Source: an uncultured Lachnospiraceae bacterium
Lineage (GTDB): Bacteria; Bacillota; Clostridia; Lachnospirales; Lachnospiraceae
Reading direction: 5' to 3'
Assembly (NCBI GenBank): GCA_934343915.1
Contig: CAKRIL010000013.1
Coordinates: 1-64,000, forward strand
DNA: 64,000 bases
Shown in pieces: positions 52,884-61,603 of this stretch; positions within the stretch are counted from its first letter, which is position 1; every line of letters begins with the position of its first letter. The position numbers were made by a program, and so were the translations under genes. The notes beneath the pieces were generated by a model. The model saw only the letters and a program-made list of their open reading frames with translations, was not told the origin of the DNA and did no database searches.

Positions 52884-52960
52884 GGGAACAAAAAGCATGG
52901 ACTCCTAAATACGAATATTACTTGAAAGAAATAACTGAAGAAATTTAGAACTATGCTTTT
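52884..52960 (-). promoter_or_regulatory. 5' leader hairpin of the Rpn-like gene (copy B of a repeated leader)
   Basis: The predicted transcript starts with AAAAGCATAGTTCTAAAT (52943-52960), pairing with ATTTAGGAGTCCATGCTTTTT (52890-52910 on the plus strand). The arms closely match copy A upstream of comM (33861-33947), including the trailing TTCC. The loop sequences differ. Confidence 0.55.
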
Positions 52961-52965
52961 AGAAG

Positions 52966-52994
52966 ATTATAACACATTGTATCACCTTTGGCAA
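52966..52994 (-). promoter_or_regulatory. Sigma-A promoter of the Rpn-like gene
   Basis: Minus-strand -35 TTGCCA (52989-52994), 17-base spacer, perfect -10 TATAAT (52966-52971). The start falls at the first base of the leader hairpin, as for comM. Confidence 0.7.
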
Positions 52995-53023
52995 TACTTT
53001 AAAATATTTTCATCTGCATTCTA

Positions 53024-53058
53024 CAAAATAAAAAGCTCCCATCATAAAGATGGAAGCC
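53024..53058 (-). terminator. Intrinsic terminator of the pilB-pilT unit
   Basis: Nine-base stem with one wobble pair (53035-53043 and 53049-53057, five-base loop) followed on the minus strand by TTTTTATTT. It lies 77 bases after the pilT stop and ahead of the Rpn-like promoter. Confidence 0.85.
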
Positions 53059-53134
53059 TAAAACATAATGCAGCTTTGTATGAGGCACTATGTATAAATA
53101 TAACCCTTATATATTCAATGTATCACGCACATTT

Positions 53135-54196
53135 TTAGTACGCATTCTCAATCCTCTTCTCCATCAGAGCACCATCCTGTGCATACGATACTGCATTCTC
53201 CTTATCTATATCGCCCTTCATGTAAAGGTCGAATATCGCATCATCCATGGTCTGCATTCCCTGCTTCTTGCTGGTCTGAATCGTGGAGTTAATCTGCGGG
53301 CTCTTTGCCTCGCGGATAAGGTTCTTGATTGCCGGAGTGCTGTGCATTACCTCAAATGCTGCAATACGGCTCTTCTTATCGGCTGTCGGAATGAGCTGCT
53401 GGCTTATTACGGATTCAAGCACCATCGAGAGCTGAACCCTTATCTGCTGCTGCTGATGCGGCGGGAATACATCCACGATACGGTCAATGGTGCTCGCTGC
53501 ACCTATCGTATGGAGTGTTGACAGAACAAGATGTCCGGTCTCTGCTGCCGTTATTGCCGTAGATATTGTCTCAAGATCTCTCATCTCTCCGACAAGAATA
53601 ACATCCGGATCCTCACGAAGAGCTGCTCTGAGTGCATTGGCATATGAATGTGTATCAAGTCCGATTTCTCTCTGGTTGACCATCGCTTTCTTGTGGTTAT
53701 GAAGGTACTCAATAGGATCCTCGAGGGTAATTACATGAACCTCCCTGTTGGAATTAATCTTATCTATGATGGACGCAAGCGTTGTGGATTTACCTGAACC
53801 CGTAGGGCCTGTGACAAGCACAAGTCCTCTCTTTCTCTGATATAAGTCCACTACCGACTTAGGAATTCCAAGCTCCTCAGGAAGAGGAATCTTAGTCGAC
53901 ACAAGACGAATTGAAGCTGCCATTGAACCTCTCTGATGAAATACATTCACACGGTAACGTCCGGTCTGCGGTATCGAATATGAGAAATCAATCTCACCAA
54001 GCTCCTCGAACTGCTTAAGCCTCTTATCATTCATCATTGTACTGATAACAGCCTCGGTATCCGCCGGAAGAAGTCTCGGATAATCCATATCCACAAGTAT
54101 ACCGTTAATTCGCATCTTAGGCGGAAGTCCTACCGTGATATGTACATCAGATGCCTTATGTTCCTTCGCAGTAATAAGCAATTCCTCTATCGTCAT
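53135..54196 (-). CDS. pilT: Type IV pilus retraction ATPase PilT
   Basis: 353 residues. Walker A TGPTGSGKST at about 129-138, the Asp box (VITLEDPIEYLH), Walker B (VILVGEMRD) and the His box (GHLVLSTLHT), followed by the AIRNLIRE-type motif seen here as AIKNLIREAK, diagnostic of PilT. It powers pilus retraction and twitching. It follows pilB by 35 bases and ends at a strong terminator, making the lipoprotein-pilB-pilT unit. Confidence 0.96.
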   Translation of the reverse strand: MTIEELLITAKEHKASDVHITVGLPPKMRINGILVDMDYPRLLPADTEAVISTMMNDKRLKQFEELGEIDFSYSIPQTGRYRVNVFHQRGSMAASIRLVSTKIPLPEELGIPKSVVDLYQRKRGLVLVTGPTGSGKSTTLASIIDKINSNREVHVITLEDPIEYLHNHKKAMVNQREIGLDTHSYANALRAALREDPDVILVGEMRDLETISTAITAAETGHLVLSTLHTIGAASTIDRIVDVFPPHQQQQIRVQLSMVLESVISQQLIPTADKKSRIAAFEVMHSTPAIKNLIREAKSPQINSTIQTSKKQGMQTMDDAIFDLYMKGDIDKENAVSYAQDGALMEKRIENAY

Positions 54197-54231
54197 AATT
54201 CTGTCCTCACATTCTAATATTGTTTTATCTG

Positions 54232-55944
54232 TTAATTGTCAACATTGTATGTAATCTTCATCATCTCAGAGAAGGTTGTTGTTCCGTCAAGAACATACTC
54301 TGCCGCCGAAGCCCTCAGTGTATGCATGCCCTCTTCAACTGCCGCATCCATAATGTCGTCGGCATTGCGCTTGTCGGCAATCATTCTCTTAAGCCTCTTG
54401 GTTATAGGCATTATCTCATATACACCGATTCGTCCGTAATATCCGATTCCGTTGCACAGCTTACAGCCCTTAGGCTCATGCAGTGTACATGGCTTGTCAA
54501 GAGGTACACCGAGTATCTTTTTCTCATCATCGGTTGCCTCCCTTGTATTGTCCTTGCTGCATTCGCACAAGCGTCTTACAAGTCGCTGAGCGATAATTCC
54601 CACAAGCGAATCGCTGAGAAGATACGGCTCAACGCCCATATCAATAAGACGGGATACGGATGAAGCCGTATTGTTCGTATGCAGTGTACTTACAACAAGA
54701 TGTCCCGTGATGGAAGCCTTGACGGCAATCTCCGCTGTCTCTGAATCTCGAATCTCACCTATCATGATAATATCAGGGTCCTGTCTTAAGATGGAACGGA
54801 GAGCACTTGCAAAGGTAAGGTCTGCCTTGGCATTGACCATTACCTGATTGATTCCGTCAATATTCGCCTCGACAGGATCCTCGACCGTTATAATATTTAC
54901 ATCCATCTTGTTGAGCTCACTGAGTGCCGTATACAACGTCGTTGACTTACCTGAACCCGTAGGTCCCGTGACAAGAATGATTCCATGAGGATTCTTAAGT
55001 ATGTTATCGAACTTAACCATATCGTCAGGCTTAAGACCAAGCTTGCTCTTTTCCCTCTTGAAGCCCGCCTTGAGCGCAAGTCTCATAACCACCTTCTCGC
55101 CGTAGCATGTAGGGAGACAGGATACACGGATATCATATTCCTTATGGTCTACATCAATAGTAATACGTCCATCCTGCGGCTTTCTTTTCTCTGATATATC
55201 CATTCCCGATATAATCTTGATTCTGGCAATCATTGCTGAGTACAATGCCTTGTCATACGTTATCGCCTCATTGAGAGTACCGTCGATACGATAACGGATG
55301 CGGATGCTGTATTCAAACGGTTCAATATGAATATCACTGGCTCTCTGTCTTGCCGCCTGTTCGATGACATTTCGCACAAGCTGTACGATAGGCGAGTTCT
55401 CGACATCCTCCCTCTTATCGTCCTCCTGCACATTGGCATTATCATATATTGCCTGTTCCTGCTTATATGCCTCTGCAACCGCCATAGCCTTCTCTTTACC
55501 GAAGTACTTGTCAATTACGGTCTGAATATCAGAGAGCTTGCTGAGCACCGGAACCACTTCCATTCCGGTGATAATACTCACATCATCAATAGCCATGATA
55601 TCCATCGGGTCTGCCATCGCCACCCATATGACGTTGGCTCTGTTCTTATCGAACATATAAGGAACCAGCTTAAGCCTTCTGGCGTTATCCTCGTCAATGG
55701 TTCTTACTGCCTTTTCCTCAATCGAAGCTGCTGCCACGTTGACATACTCCACATTAAGGTGTCGGCAGAGCACATCAATCATATCATCCTGTGTCACATA
55801 TCCAAGGTCAACAAGGGTATCTCCGAGAAGCTTGCCCTTTATCTTCTGCTCCTTAAGAGCTGTATCAAGCTGCTCCTGTGTGATCTTTCCCTCTCCTATG
55901 AGAACATCTCCAAGTCTGATTTTCTTACGAACACCGCTCATCAT
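54232..55944 (-). CDS. pilB: Type IV pilus extension ATPase PilB with MshEN-like domain
   Basis: 570 residues. The N-terminal domain carries two MshEN-type 24-residue motifs: RLGDVLIGEGKITQEQL (about 9-25) and LLGDTLVDLGYVTQDDM (about 36-52); the first keeps the RLGxxL start, the second has Leu for Arg. MshEN motifs bind c-di-GMP in other extension ATPases. The motor has Walker A GPTGSGKSTT, ITVEDPVE, MIGEIRDSET and the Zn-type cysteines CEC ... CKLCNGIGYYGR. The ATG overlaps the lipoprotein stop (ATGA, 55941-55944). Confidence 0.95.
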   Translation of the reverse strand: MMSGVRKKIRLGDVLIGEGKITQEQLDTALKEQKIKGKLLGDTLVDLGYVTQDDMIDVLCRHLNVEYVNVAAASIEEKAVRTIDEDNARRLKLVPYMFDKNRANVIWVAMADPMDIMAIDDVSIITGMEVVPVLSKLSDIQTVIDKYFGKEKAMAVAEAYKQEQAIYDNANVQEDDKREDVENSPIVQLVRNVIEQAARQRASDIHIEPFEYSIRIRYRIDGTLNEAITYDKALYSAMIARIKIISGMDISEKRKPQDGRITIDVDHKEYDIRVSCLPTCYGEKVVMRLALKAGFKREKSKLGLKPDDMVKFDNILKNPHGIILVTGPTGSGKSTTLYTALSELNKMDVNIITVEDPVEANIDGINQVMVNAKADLTFASALRSILRQDPDIIMIGEIRDSETAEIAVKASITGHLVVSTLHTNNTASSVSRLIDMGVEPYLLSDSLVGIIAQRLVRRLCECSKDNTREATDDEKKILGVPLDKPCTLHEPKGCKLCNGIGYYGRIGVYEIMPITKRLKRMIADKRNADDIMDAAVEEGMHTLRASAAEYVLDGTTTFSEMMKITYNVDN

Positions 55945-57074
55945 TGTGCATTTTCCTCCATGGTTATACCATCTAATAATTCGGTGGAATATTGATATTC
56001 CATATCTTTTACCAAATTGTTGTATAATTCATCAAAATCAAGTCCGCACACATATCTAAGTTCCGGATTATTTCTTCCTATCATGAACTCACCGCTTCCG
56101 TTCCTTATGGCATTGGTATATTCAAAAATAAAAAATCCGTACTCAGTATAATTGTTGTTGGCTATCGCCGCCTCAAACACATACAGTATAACATTCTCAT
56201 AAGGTGACGCACCCTGTGCGCTTCTTGTCAGAAATATCACCTGATTGAGCTTGATATTGTCAACCCACTCGTTGTTATCCTGATAGAGATAATTGCTGCT
56301 GCCGGTAAGCTTGTACAGCATTCTCATTGTGGTATCATCTGTCTCACTGCGTATCGTGTCCGCACACTCGGCTGCGATGCCGCTCAGCACCTGCTTATCA
56401 AGCTGCTCACTGTCGTATATATATGTATCAAGACCTTCTACCGTATAACTCATTGTGGTCACATCTGTATAATAGTAGTACAGCTCGGCAGTCTTTTCAT
56501 CAATCATGCACTTTATCGTGATTATGTCTCCGTTCTGAAGCCCCGTGGTCTTTCCCTCTATGACATACTCCAGATTCTTTATGTACGGGTCGGTTGAATT
56601 GTTCGTATATGTGACGAACGCATACGGTGCTATTCCCGTGACTTCCACCTTCAAATCCTTGAATACGTCTATCTCCTGTCCTTCATCAAGTCCCTGCACA
56701 TTATAGCTCTTTACAAAATCATTGACATTGAGCTTAAGCCTGTCAGCCTCCTCGCCGTCATACGTCACTGTCATGTTGATTACATCCCCGTTGGCAAGCT
56801 TATCAAGCTTGTCACAGGAAAGCGTAAGAGATTCAACGAAGCTCTTATACTCATCCTTCTGTTCCTGTGTCGCATCCGTTCCCGCCAGTGCACTGTATAT
56901 TCCTGCCGTATCAAGGTATACCGTGGCACTCGCTCTTCCTGAAAGTCCTGACACATCAGCAAGTATGTACGGACTGATTGACATATTCCTTCTGCCGACA
57001 CTGCAGCCTCCGAGCAGTACCATTCCGAGCAGCAAAGTGATGCACGGTATTAACTTTTTCATACTAATCTTCAT
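55941..57074 (-). CDS. Lipoprotein of unknown function in the pilB operon
   Basis: 377 residues from ATG 57074 (AGGAG seven bases upstream; the reading can extend to 57149 but crosses a hairpin). Lipoprotein signal: MKISMKKL, hydrophobic core, lipobox LGGC with Cys24 as first mature residue. The body is a mix of beta-prone segments, some of them repeated in type (NGDVINMTVTYDGEEADRLK and NGDIITIKCMIDEKT), suggesting two or three small immunoglobulin-like domains. I do not recognise the family. Translational coupling with pilB implies a pilus-related surface role in a monoderm, perhaps guiding the fibre through the wall; that is inference. Confidence 0.8.
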   Translation of the reverse strand: MKISMKKLIPCITLLLGMVLLGGCSVGRRNMSISPYILADVSGLSGRASATVYLDTAGIYSALAGTDATQEQKDEYKSFVESLTLSCDKLDKLANGDVINMTVTYDGEEADRLKLNVNDFVKSYNVQGLDEGQEIDVFKDLKVEVTGIAPYAFVTYTNNSTDPYIKNLEYVIEGKTTGLQNGDIITIKCMIDEKTAELYYYYTDVTTMSYTVEGLDTYIYDSEQLDKQVLSGIAAECADTIRSETDDTTMRMLYKLTGSSNYLYQDNNEWVDNIKLNQVIFLTRSAQGASPYENVILYVFEAAIANNNYTEYGFFIFEYTNAIRNGSGEFMIGRNNPELRYVCGLDFDELYNNLVKDMEYQYSTELLDGITMEENAQ

Positions 57075-57089
57075 TTTTACACTCCTGCA

Positions 57090-57152
57090 TACTGCAAGCC
57101 TTGCTTGCAGTACTGCCACTAATAAATAGTTTGAAAATTTTATTTTCAAACT
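57090..57152. repeat. Two hairpins between the GGDEF and lipoprotein genes
   Basis: Perfect ten-base stem TACTGCAAGC/GCTTGCAGTA (57090-57112, three-base loop) and an eleven-base stem AGTTTGAAAAT/ATTTTCAAACT (57128-57152, three-base loop). On the minus strand the AT-rich one comes first, followed by TATTTATT; it may be a weak terminator after the GGDEF gene. Confidence 0.6.
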
Positions 57153-57180
57153 TACCCCATAACCTCCGGTAATAACCGCA

Positions 57181-58935
57181 TCAGTTCTCTTTCTTTAAGA
57201 CCTCATATATCATACCGGACACATAGTCAACCGCATTCCGGATGGTCTCCGTGAATCTTTTACCGCCTTTGCAGCATTCAAAGCTTGTGTATCCGCATAT
57301 ATTGTCCTTTTCTCCGAGTATAGACTGTATAAAACAGCCCGTATTCTGCTCATAGAACTGCTCATATATCTTCTTGTCAGTGTTCTCCACCTTAAACAGG
57401 CTGCTCATGGTGAGAAGCCCGTTACTGTCAAAATGCTCTATGTACGGCTCACAGTCCGCCCAAAAAGCCCTGTCACAGCCCTCCAAGCCATATGAGTATA
57501 TCTGCTTAAAGCCATCTCCGTAATAGACTCCTGCTCTGGCGAACCTGCCAACCTCACACATAATCTTAAGAACATCAGGAATGGCATCACGACCATGCGA
57601 GTAGAGAAGATTAATCGACCTCTTGACAACTCCCGATATATTCTCGGATGCGCCGCCCGTGATATGCTCTATCTCAGTCTGAACCCTGTTCTCATTCCTT
57701 ATAGGTCCGTGCAGCTCCTCCTGATATATGATATATCTGTTCTTTCCCTTGTCCTTGGCAATATAGAGGCACTTGTCAGCACAGTTGAACAGTCCGTCAT
57801 AAGTATCGCCGTCCTCCGGGAATCTTGCCGCTCCTATCGAGCAGGTCACATTGACTCCCTTGGTGTCGCTGTACAGGTACTCCACGCTGCTTCTTATGGA
57901 GCGCAGGATATGTCTTACCATCTCCTTGTCCTTGACATTGTAGATGATACCCATGAATTCATCGCCGCCGATTCTTCCGGCAACTCCGTTGTCTGCAAGC
58001 GCATCGAGCACTACGCCGGCAATTCTTGCGAGCACTTCATCTCCGTACATGTGACCTAAATTGTCATTGACCTCCTTAAAATTGTCAATGTCCATGATGA
58101 ACAGTGCGGCATTCTCTTTTCCGCCCTCGATTATTTCTCTTGCCCTTGTCTGGATATACTTCTTATTGTAGAGCCTTGTAAGCGGGTCGATAAGTGCATC
58201 CCTGTTCTCCGCCGGGGCAGCCTCGCCCTGCGATTCAAGCCTTTTTATTATTCCTACGGTAAACTTCGGTATTCCTTCCTTGGATATTGTTGACCCCGAT
58301 ATGCGGCACGGCTTAATCTCTCCCTCCGGTGCATACAGGTTGGAGGACAGCTCGACAGAGAATTCCGCTGCTCCGCGCTCTATGTCATCGCACATACCGC
58401 TGAATATATCCTCGTCCGCCTTGTCGATATGACCGGCGCTCACATCCGCTCTCCAGTCCCCAAGCTTCATGGAGCACAGCATTCTCTCCCTTGTTCCGCC
58501 CGACCTGTACATGCTTATGGTCTCGCTCTCATGCTCATAGCAAAAATACGTTCTGCCTTCAAGTCCGAGAATCGTTCTGTACTTTCCAAGCTCGTCATTG
58601 GCATGGCGGTAATTCTGCGTCAGAGTATCAATATCGTATGCCTCCATATCCCACAGCTGCTCGCCGCCAACAAGACTTGACTTCTTCTTAGCTCTTATAT
58701 ATGCATCGCGATACACATCATCAGCTCTTTTAAGCTTCACTGTTATTCCGCGCCACTGCTCATCGACAGTCTCAAAGAATATACGGAAACGCTCAATGTC
58801 ATCATTGTATAACAGCTTAGGAAGTGCTCTGTATGCTTCTTTTCCTATATACTCAAAGTATTTTTCACTTCCGTAGCGCACGTCAAAGAACTTGTCCACG
58901 GTAAATTTTCCACACTCTATCTTTTCAAGAACCAT
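57181..58935 (-). CDS. Diguanylate cyclase with sensory domains (GGDEF)
   Basis: 584 residues from ATG 58935 (AGAGGA eight bases upstream). The N-terminal part (about 1-230) looks like two PAS-type folds. The GGDEF domain (about 245-415) is complete: DPLTRLYNKKY, FIMDIDNFKEVNDNLGH, and RIGGDEF as active site. There is no RxxD inhibitory site five residues before it. The C-terminal 150 residues resemble a GAF domain. It makes c-di-GMP. It has its own promoter and is followed by the lipoprotein-pilB-pilT genes, linking it to the MshEN motifs of PilB. Confidence 0.92.
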   Translation of the reverse strand: MVLEKIECGKFTVDKFFDVRYGSEKYFEYIGKEAYRALPKLLYNDDIERFRIFFETVDEQWRGITVKLKRADDVYRDAYIRAKKKSSLVGGEQLWDMEAYDIDTLTQNYRHANDELGKYRTILGLEGRTYFCYEHESETISMYRSGGTRERMLCSMKLGDWRADVSAGHIDKADEDIFSGMCDDIERGAAEFSVELSSNLYAPEGEIKPCRISGSTISKEGIPKFTVGIIKRLESQGEAAPAENRDALIDPLTRLYNKKYIQTRAREIIEGGKENAALFIMDIDNFKEVNDNLGHMYGDEVLARIAGVVLDALADNGVAGRIGGDEFMGIIYNVKDKEMVRHILRSIRSSVEYLYSDTKGVNVTCSIGAARFPEDGDTYDGLFNCADKCLYIAKDKGKNRYIIYQEELHGPIRNENRVQTEIEHITGGASENISGVVKRSINLLYSHGRDAIPDVLKIMCEVGRFARAGVYYGDGFKQIYSYGLEGCDRAFWADCEPYIEHFDSNGLLTMSSLFKVENTDKKIYEQFYEQNTGCFIQSILGEKDNICGYTSFECCKGGKRFTETIRNAVDYVSGMIYEVLKKEN

Positions 58936-58966
58936 ACCTGTATTCCTCTCACACGTTTTTATAAAA

Positions 58967-58995
58967 ATTATATCATATTTTGTCGGAAGATACAA
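58967..58995 (-). promoter_or_regulatory. Sigma-A promoter of the GGDEF gene
   Basis: Minus-strand -35 TTGTAT (58990-58995), 17-base spacer, perfect -10 TATAAT (58967-58972). Leader of about 25 bases. Confidence 0.6.
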
Positions 58996-59030
58996 GTAAT
59001 TTACCCCACAGTAAACCGTATGTCAGATTT

Positions 59031-59810
59031 CTATTCCAGATAATGTCTCATACTGTTGAGTGCATTCTTCTCAAGCCTCGATACCTGTGCCTGGCTCATA
59101 CCTATCTCGCCCGCCACCTCCATCTGCGTCTTTCCCTGAAAAAAGCGAAGGTCGATTATATTCCTTTCTCTCTCGGGCAGTCTGTTAATCGCATCATTGA
59201 GAGCCATATCCTTCACCCAGTTCTCCTCCAGATGCTTCTTATCGCTTATCTGATCCATGACATAGAGTGTATCTCCTCCGTCCGTATATATCGGTTCATA
59301 CAACGATACCGGACTCTGTATTGCGTCAAGTGCAAGCACAACATCCTCCCGGTTCACTCCTATCTCATCAGCTATTTCATTGATTGTCGGTTCCCTTGAT
59401 GCAGTCTTTGAAAGCCTTTCCCTCGCATATATCGCCTTGTATGCCGTATCCTTTAACGAACGGCTAACTCTTATCTGACTTGAGGTATCCCTGAGATACC
59501 TTCTTATCTCCCCAATTATCATAGGCACCGCATAGGTTGAGAATCTCACCTGCTGTGTTATATCAAAATTATCAATCGCCTTAATAAGCCCTATACATCC
59601 GATTTGGAACAAATCATCCATATTCTCATTGCTGCCCGAAAAGCGCTGTACAACGCTGAGCACAAGCCTTAAATTCCCCTTTATATATTTTTCCCTTGCC
59701 TGCTTATCCCCTTCCTTGATTTTCTCCAACAGAACCGTCTTTTCCTCCGCCGTGAGGAGCGGAAGCTTCGATGTGTTCACACCGCATATTTCAACCTTAA
59801 AGGCAGCCAT
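59031..59810 (-). CDS. sigG: Late forespore sporulation sigma factor SigG
   Basis: 259 residues. Starts MAAFKVEICGVNTSKLP, the SigG hallmark; region 2 (GNLRLVLSVVQRF, DDLFQIGCIGLIKAIDNFD, FSTYAVPMIIGEIRRYLRD), region 3 and region 4 (LPERERNIIDLRFFQGKTQMEVAGEIGMSQAQVSRLEK) are intact. SigG directs late forespore transcription. It follows sigE by 77 bases, in the spoIIGA-sigE-sigG order of Bacillus, with a possible forespore promoter in between. Confidence 0.97.
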   Translation of the reverse strand: MAAFKVEICGVNTSKLPLLTAEEKTVLLEKIKEGDKQAREKYIKGNLRLVLSVVQRFSGSNENMDDLFQIGCIGLIKAIDNFDITQQVRFSTYAVPMIIGEIRRYLRDTSSQIRVSRSLKDTAYKAIYARERLSKTASREPTINEIADEIGVNREDVVLALDAIQSPVSLYEPIYTDGGDTLYVMDQISDKKHLEENWVKDMALNDAINRLPERERNIIDLRFFQGKTQMEVAGEIGMSQAQVSRLEKNALNSMRHYLE

Positions 59811-59845
59811 CCCTAAAACCCCCTTAATATGATAACTTATGCTAA

Positions 59846-59874
59846 GATGATTCCCTGATTGACTGCCTTTATAC
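59846..59874 (-). promoter_or_regulatory. Possible SigF/SigG-type promoter of sigG
   Basis: Minus strand GTATA (59870-59874), 14-base spacer, GGGAATCATC (59846-59855). The -35 fits the forespore consensus; the -10 deviates at one or two positions. sigG is known to be transcribed by SigF in Bacillus. Confidence 0.4.
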
Positions 59875-59887
59875 TGGTAATAATTAC

Positions 59888-60628
59888 TTATTCATAACGT
59901 ACTATCTCTTTTTTTAGACGTTTTATTATCTTCTTTTCAAGCCTTGAAATATACGACTGTGATATACCGAGCATATCGGCAACCTCCTTCTGTGTAAGCT
60001 CCGTGCCGTCCTCGCTGCTGAGTCCGAAGCGCAGTTCAACAATCTGTCTCTCCCTGTCCGACAGGCGGCTTATCGCCTTGTTGAGAAGCTTCTTTTCAAC
60101 CTCGTCCTCAATGTCCTTATATATCACATCTTCATCGGTTCCGAGAATGTCCGACAATAGCAGCTCGTTGCCGTCCCAGTCCACATTGAGAGGTTCATCT
60201 ATCGACACTTCAAGCCTTGTCTTATTATTCCTTCTGAGGTACATCAATATCTCGTTCTCAATACATCTCGACGCATAGGTTGCAAGCTTTATGTTCTTTC
60301 CCGAATCATAAGAATTGACAGCCTTAATAAGCCCTATCGTTCCGATTGATATTAAGTCCTCAACTCCGACTCCCGTATTGTCGAATCTCTTTGCTATGTA
60401 CACAACAAGTCTCAGATTATGCTCTATAAGCATCGACTTAGCCTCACCGTCATCCTCCTGTCCGAGGCGTGCCAGTGCCTCCGCTTCCTCCTGTGCCGTA
60501 AGCGGAGGCGGAAGTACATCCGCTCCCCCTATATAATGTACCTCATTGCGGTCAGCGCTCATGAGGCTCTTGAATGTCGGAACTGCCTTAAACTGAAATT
60601 TATTTGGAACAAGTACCTTTATGAACAT
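59888..60628 (-). CDS. sigE: Early mother-cell sporulation sigma factor SigE (pro-form)
   Basis: 246 residues from ATG 60628 (AAGGAG seven bases upstream; the TTG at 60646 is not needed). A basic pro-sequence (about 1-31) precedes HYIGGADVLPPPL, matching the Tyr-Ile-Gly-Gly processing region of Bacillus pro-SigE, so activation by SpoIIGA is expected. Regions 2 to 4 are complete (HNLRLVVYIAKRF, DLISIGTIGLIKAVNSYD, LSDRERQIVELRFGL). Starts 23 bases after the spoIIGA stop. Confidence 0.97.
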   Translation of the reverse strand: MFIKVLVPNKFQFKAVPTFKSLMSADRNEVHYIGGADVLPPPLTAQEEAEALARLGQEDDGEAKSMLIEHNLRLVVYIAKRFDNTGVGVEDLISIGTIGLIKAVNSYDSGKNIKLATYASRCIENEILMYLRRNNKTRLEVSIDEPLNVDWDGNELLLSDILGTDEDVIYKDIEDEVEKKLLNKAISRLSDRERQIVELRFGLSSEDGTELTQKEVADMLGISQSYISRLEKKIIKRLKKEIVRYE

Positions 60629-60650
60629 ATGTATTCTCCTTATCAATCAT

Positions 60651-61445
60651 TTATTTTCGGTCAAGACATGCGGCATTAAGAATAATTTCGTACTGTCCCG
60701 AGCCTGACAGACTTCCCTCATACACTGCAAGCTCCGGTTTTTCATACCGCATTCTCTTTCCATCATACTCAATCACCATGCTGTCTACCGTGACAAGTCT
60801 CATAAGTCCGTGTTCTTTTCCAAGACTCTTGTACGGAATAAGCCTTACTCCGTCCCCATACTCATCACCCGGCATAAGCTCTTTTAACACCTTCTTCTCT
60901 GCCACACAGACAGGCTTTCCGTTGTACGGGTCTGCGAGCGAATTGCCCGTATCATACAGTCCCGCAGCATGTACGCTTCTTCCATCAAGCTCAAGCCATA
61001 CCTCATATAACAGATTCTTCCTCTTCACATATCCCGTAATGCACCTTATGACAGGTACAGCCGCCTGCCGGAACAGAACAGCCGCCACAGCCATCCACAG
61101 CACATTGGTGCTCTTAGACGCAGCCGCAAGAAGTACCCCTCCTGCAAGCACGGTCGTCGCCATGAGAACTATGTATCTGCGCACCAGCTCTGACAGTTTT
61201 CCTATCTTTCCCGATATGCACAGCATTACAGCAGGAACACCAAGATATGTGCAAAACACCTCCGGCGCAATCGGAATCCTGTACACCGCCATGAAGACGC
61301 TCCACGCTGCCCCCGCCCCTGCCGCAAGCGCAAGCCGTGCATAAGTGGTTGTGGTTTTGCACAGTCTGCATGAGACAGACAGAACAGTATAGTTCATCAA
61401 CAGGTTTACCAGAAATATCACGTCCGGATAAATTTTGTAGTACAA
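60651..61445 (-). CDS. spoIIGA: Pro-SigE processing membrane aspartic protease SpoIIGA
   Basis: 264 residues. Five membrane segments in the first 135 residues, then a soluble aspartic-protease domain with the active motif DTGN at 165-168 (GLYDTGNSL). TTG start at 61445: GGGGAGG lies six bases upstream and the next residues YYKIYPDVIFLVNLLMNY are the family start. It cleaves pro-SigE after a forespore signal. Co-transcribed with sigE from a promoter with Spo0A boxes. Confidence 0.94.
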   Translation of the reverse strand: MYYKIYPDVIFLVNLLMNYTVLSVSCRLCKTTTTYARLALAAGAGAAWSVFMAVYRIPIAPEVFCTYLGVPAVMLCISGKIGKLSELVRRYIVLMATTVLAGGVLLAAASKSTNVLWMAVAAVLFRQAAVPVIRCITGYVKRKNLLYEVWLELDGRSVHAAGLYDTGNSLADPYNGKPVCVAEKKVLKELMPGDEYGDGVRLIPYKSLGKEHGLMRLVTVDSMVIEYDGKRMRYEKPELAVYEGSLSGSGQYEIILNAACLDRK

Positions 61446-61479
61446 GTTTCACCTCCCCTTGGAAGATTTTACATTGCAC

Positions 61480-61546
61480 ATTATATATTCGTTATGTTGA
61501 AAAAAATGTCGAACCGACATGACAAATCACAAGAATTTTTCGACAA
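61480..61546 (-). promoter_or_regulatory. spoIIG promoter with two Spo0A boxes
   Basis: Minus strand -10 TATAAT (61480-61485) and a -35-like TTCGAC (61508-61513) separated by 22 bases. One 0A box (TGTCGAA on the plus strand, 61507-61513) covers the -35; a second (TTGTCGAA on the minus strand, 61539-61546) lies upstream. The long spacer and box overlap mirror the Bacillus spoIIG promoter, which SigA-RNA polymerase uses only with Spo0A-P. Confidence 0.7.
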
Positions 61547-61556
61547 AATATGCCTC

Positions 61557-61589
61557 AAATAAAAAGGGACACCGCACATGCGGCATCCC
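61557..61589 (-). terminator. Intrinsic terminator of ftsZ
   Basis: Eleven-base GC-rich stem with two wobble pairs (61566-61576 and 61579-61589, two-base loop) followed on the minus strand by TTTTTATTT, 15 bases after the ftsZ stop. Confidence 0.88.
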
Positions 61590-61603
61590 CATAGGATACT
61601 GTA

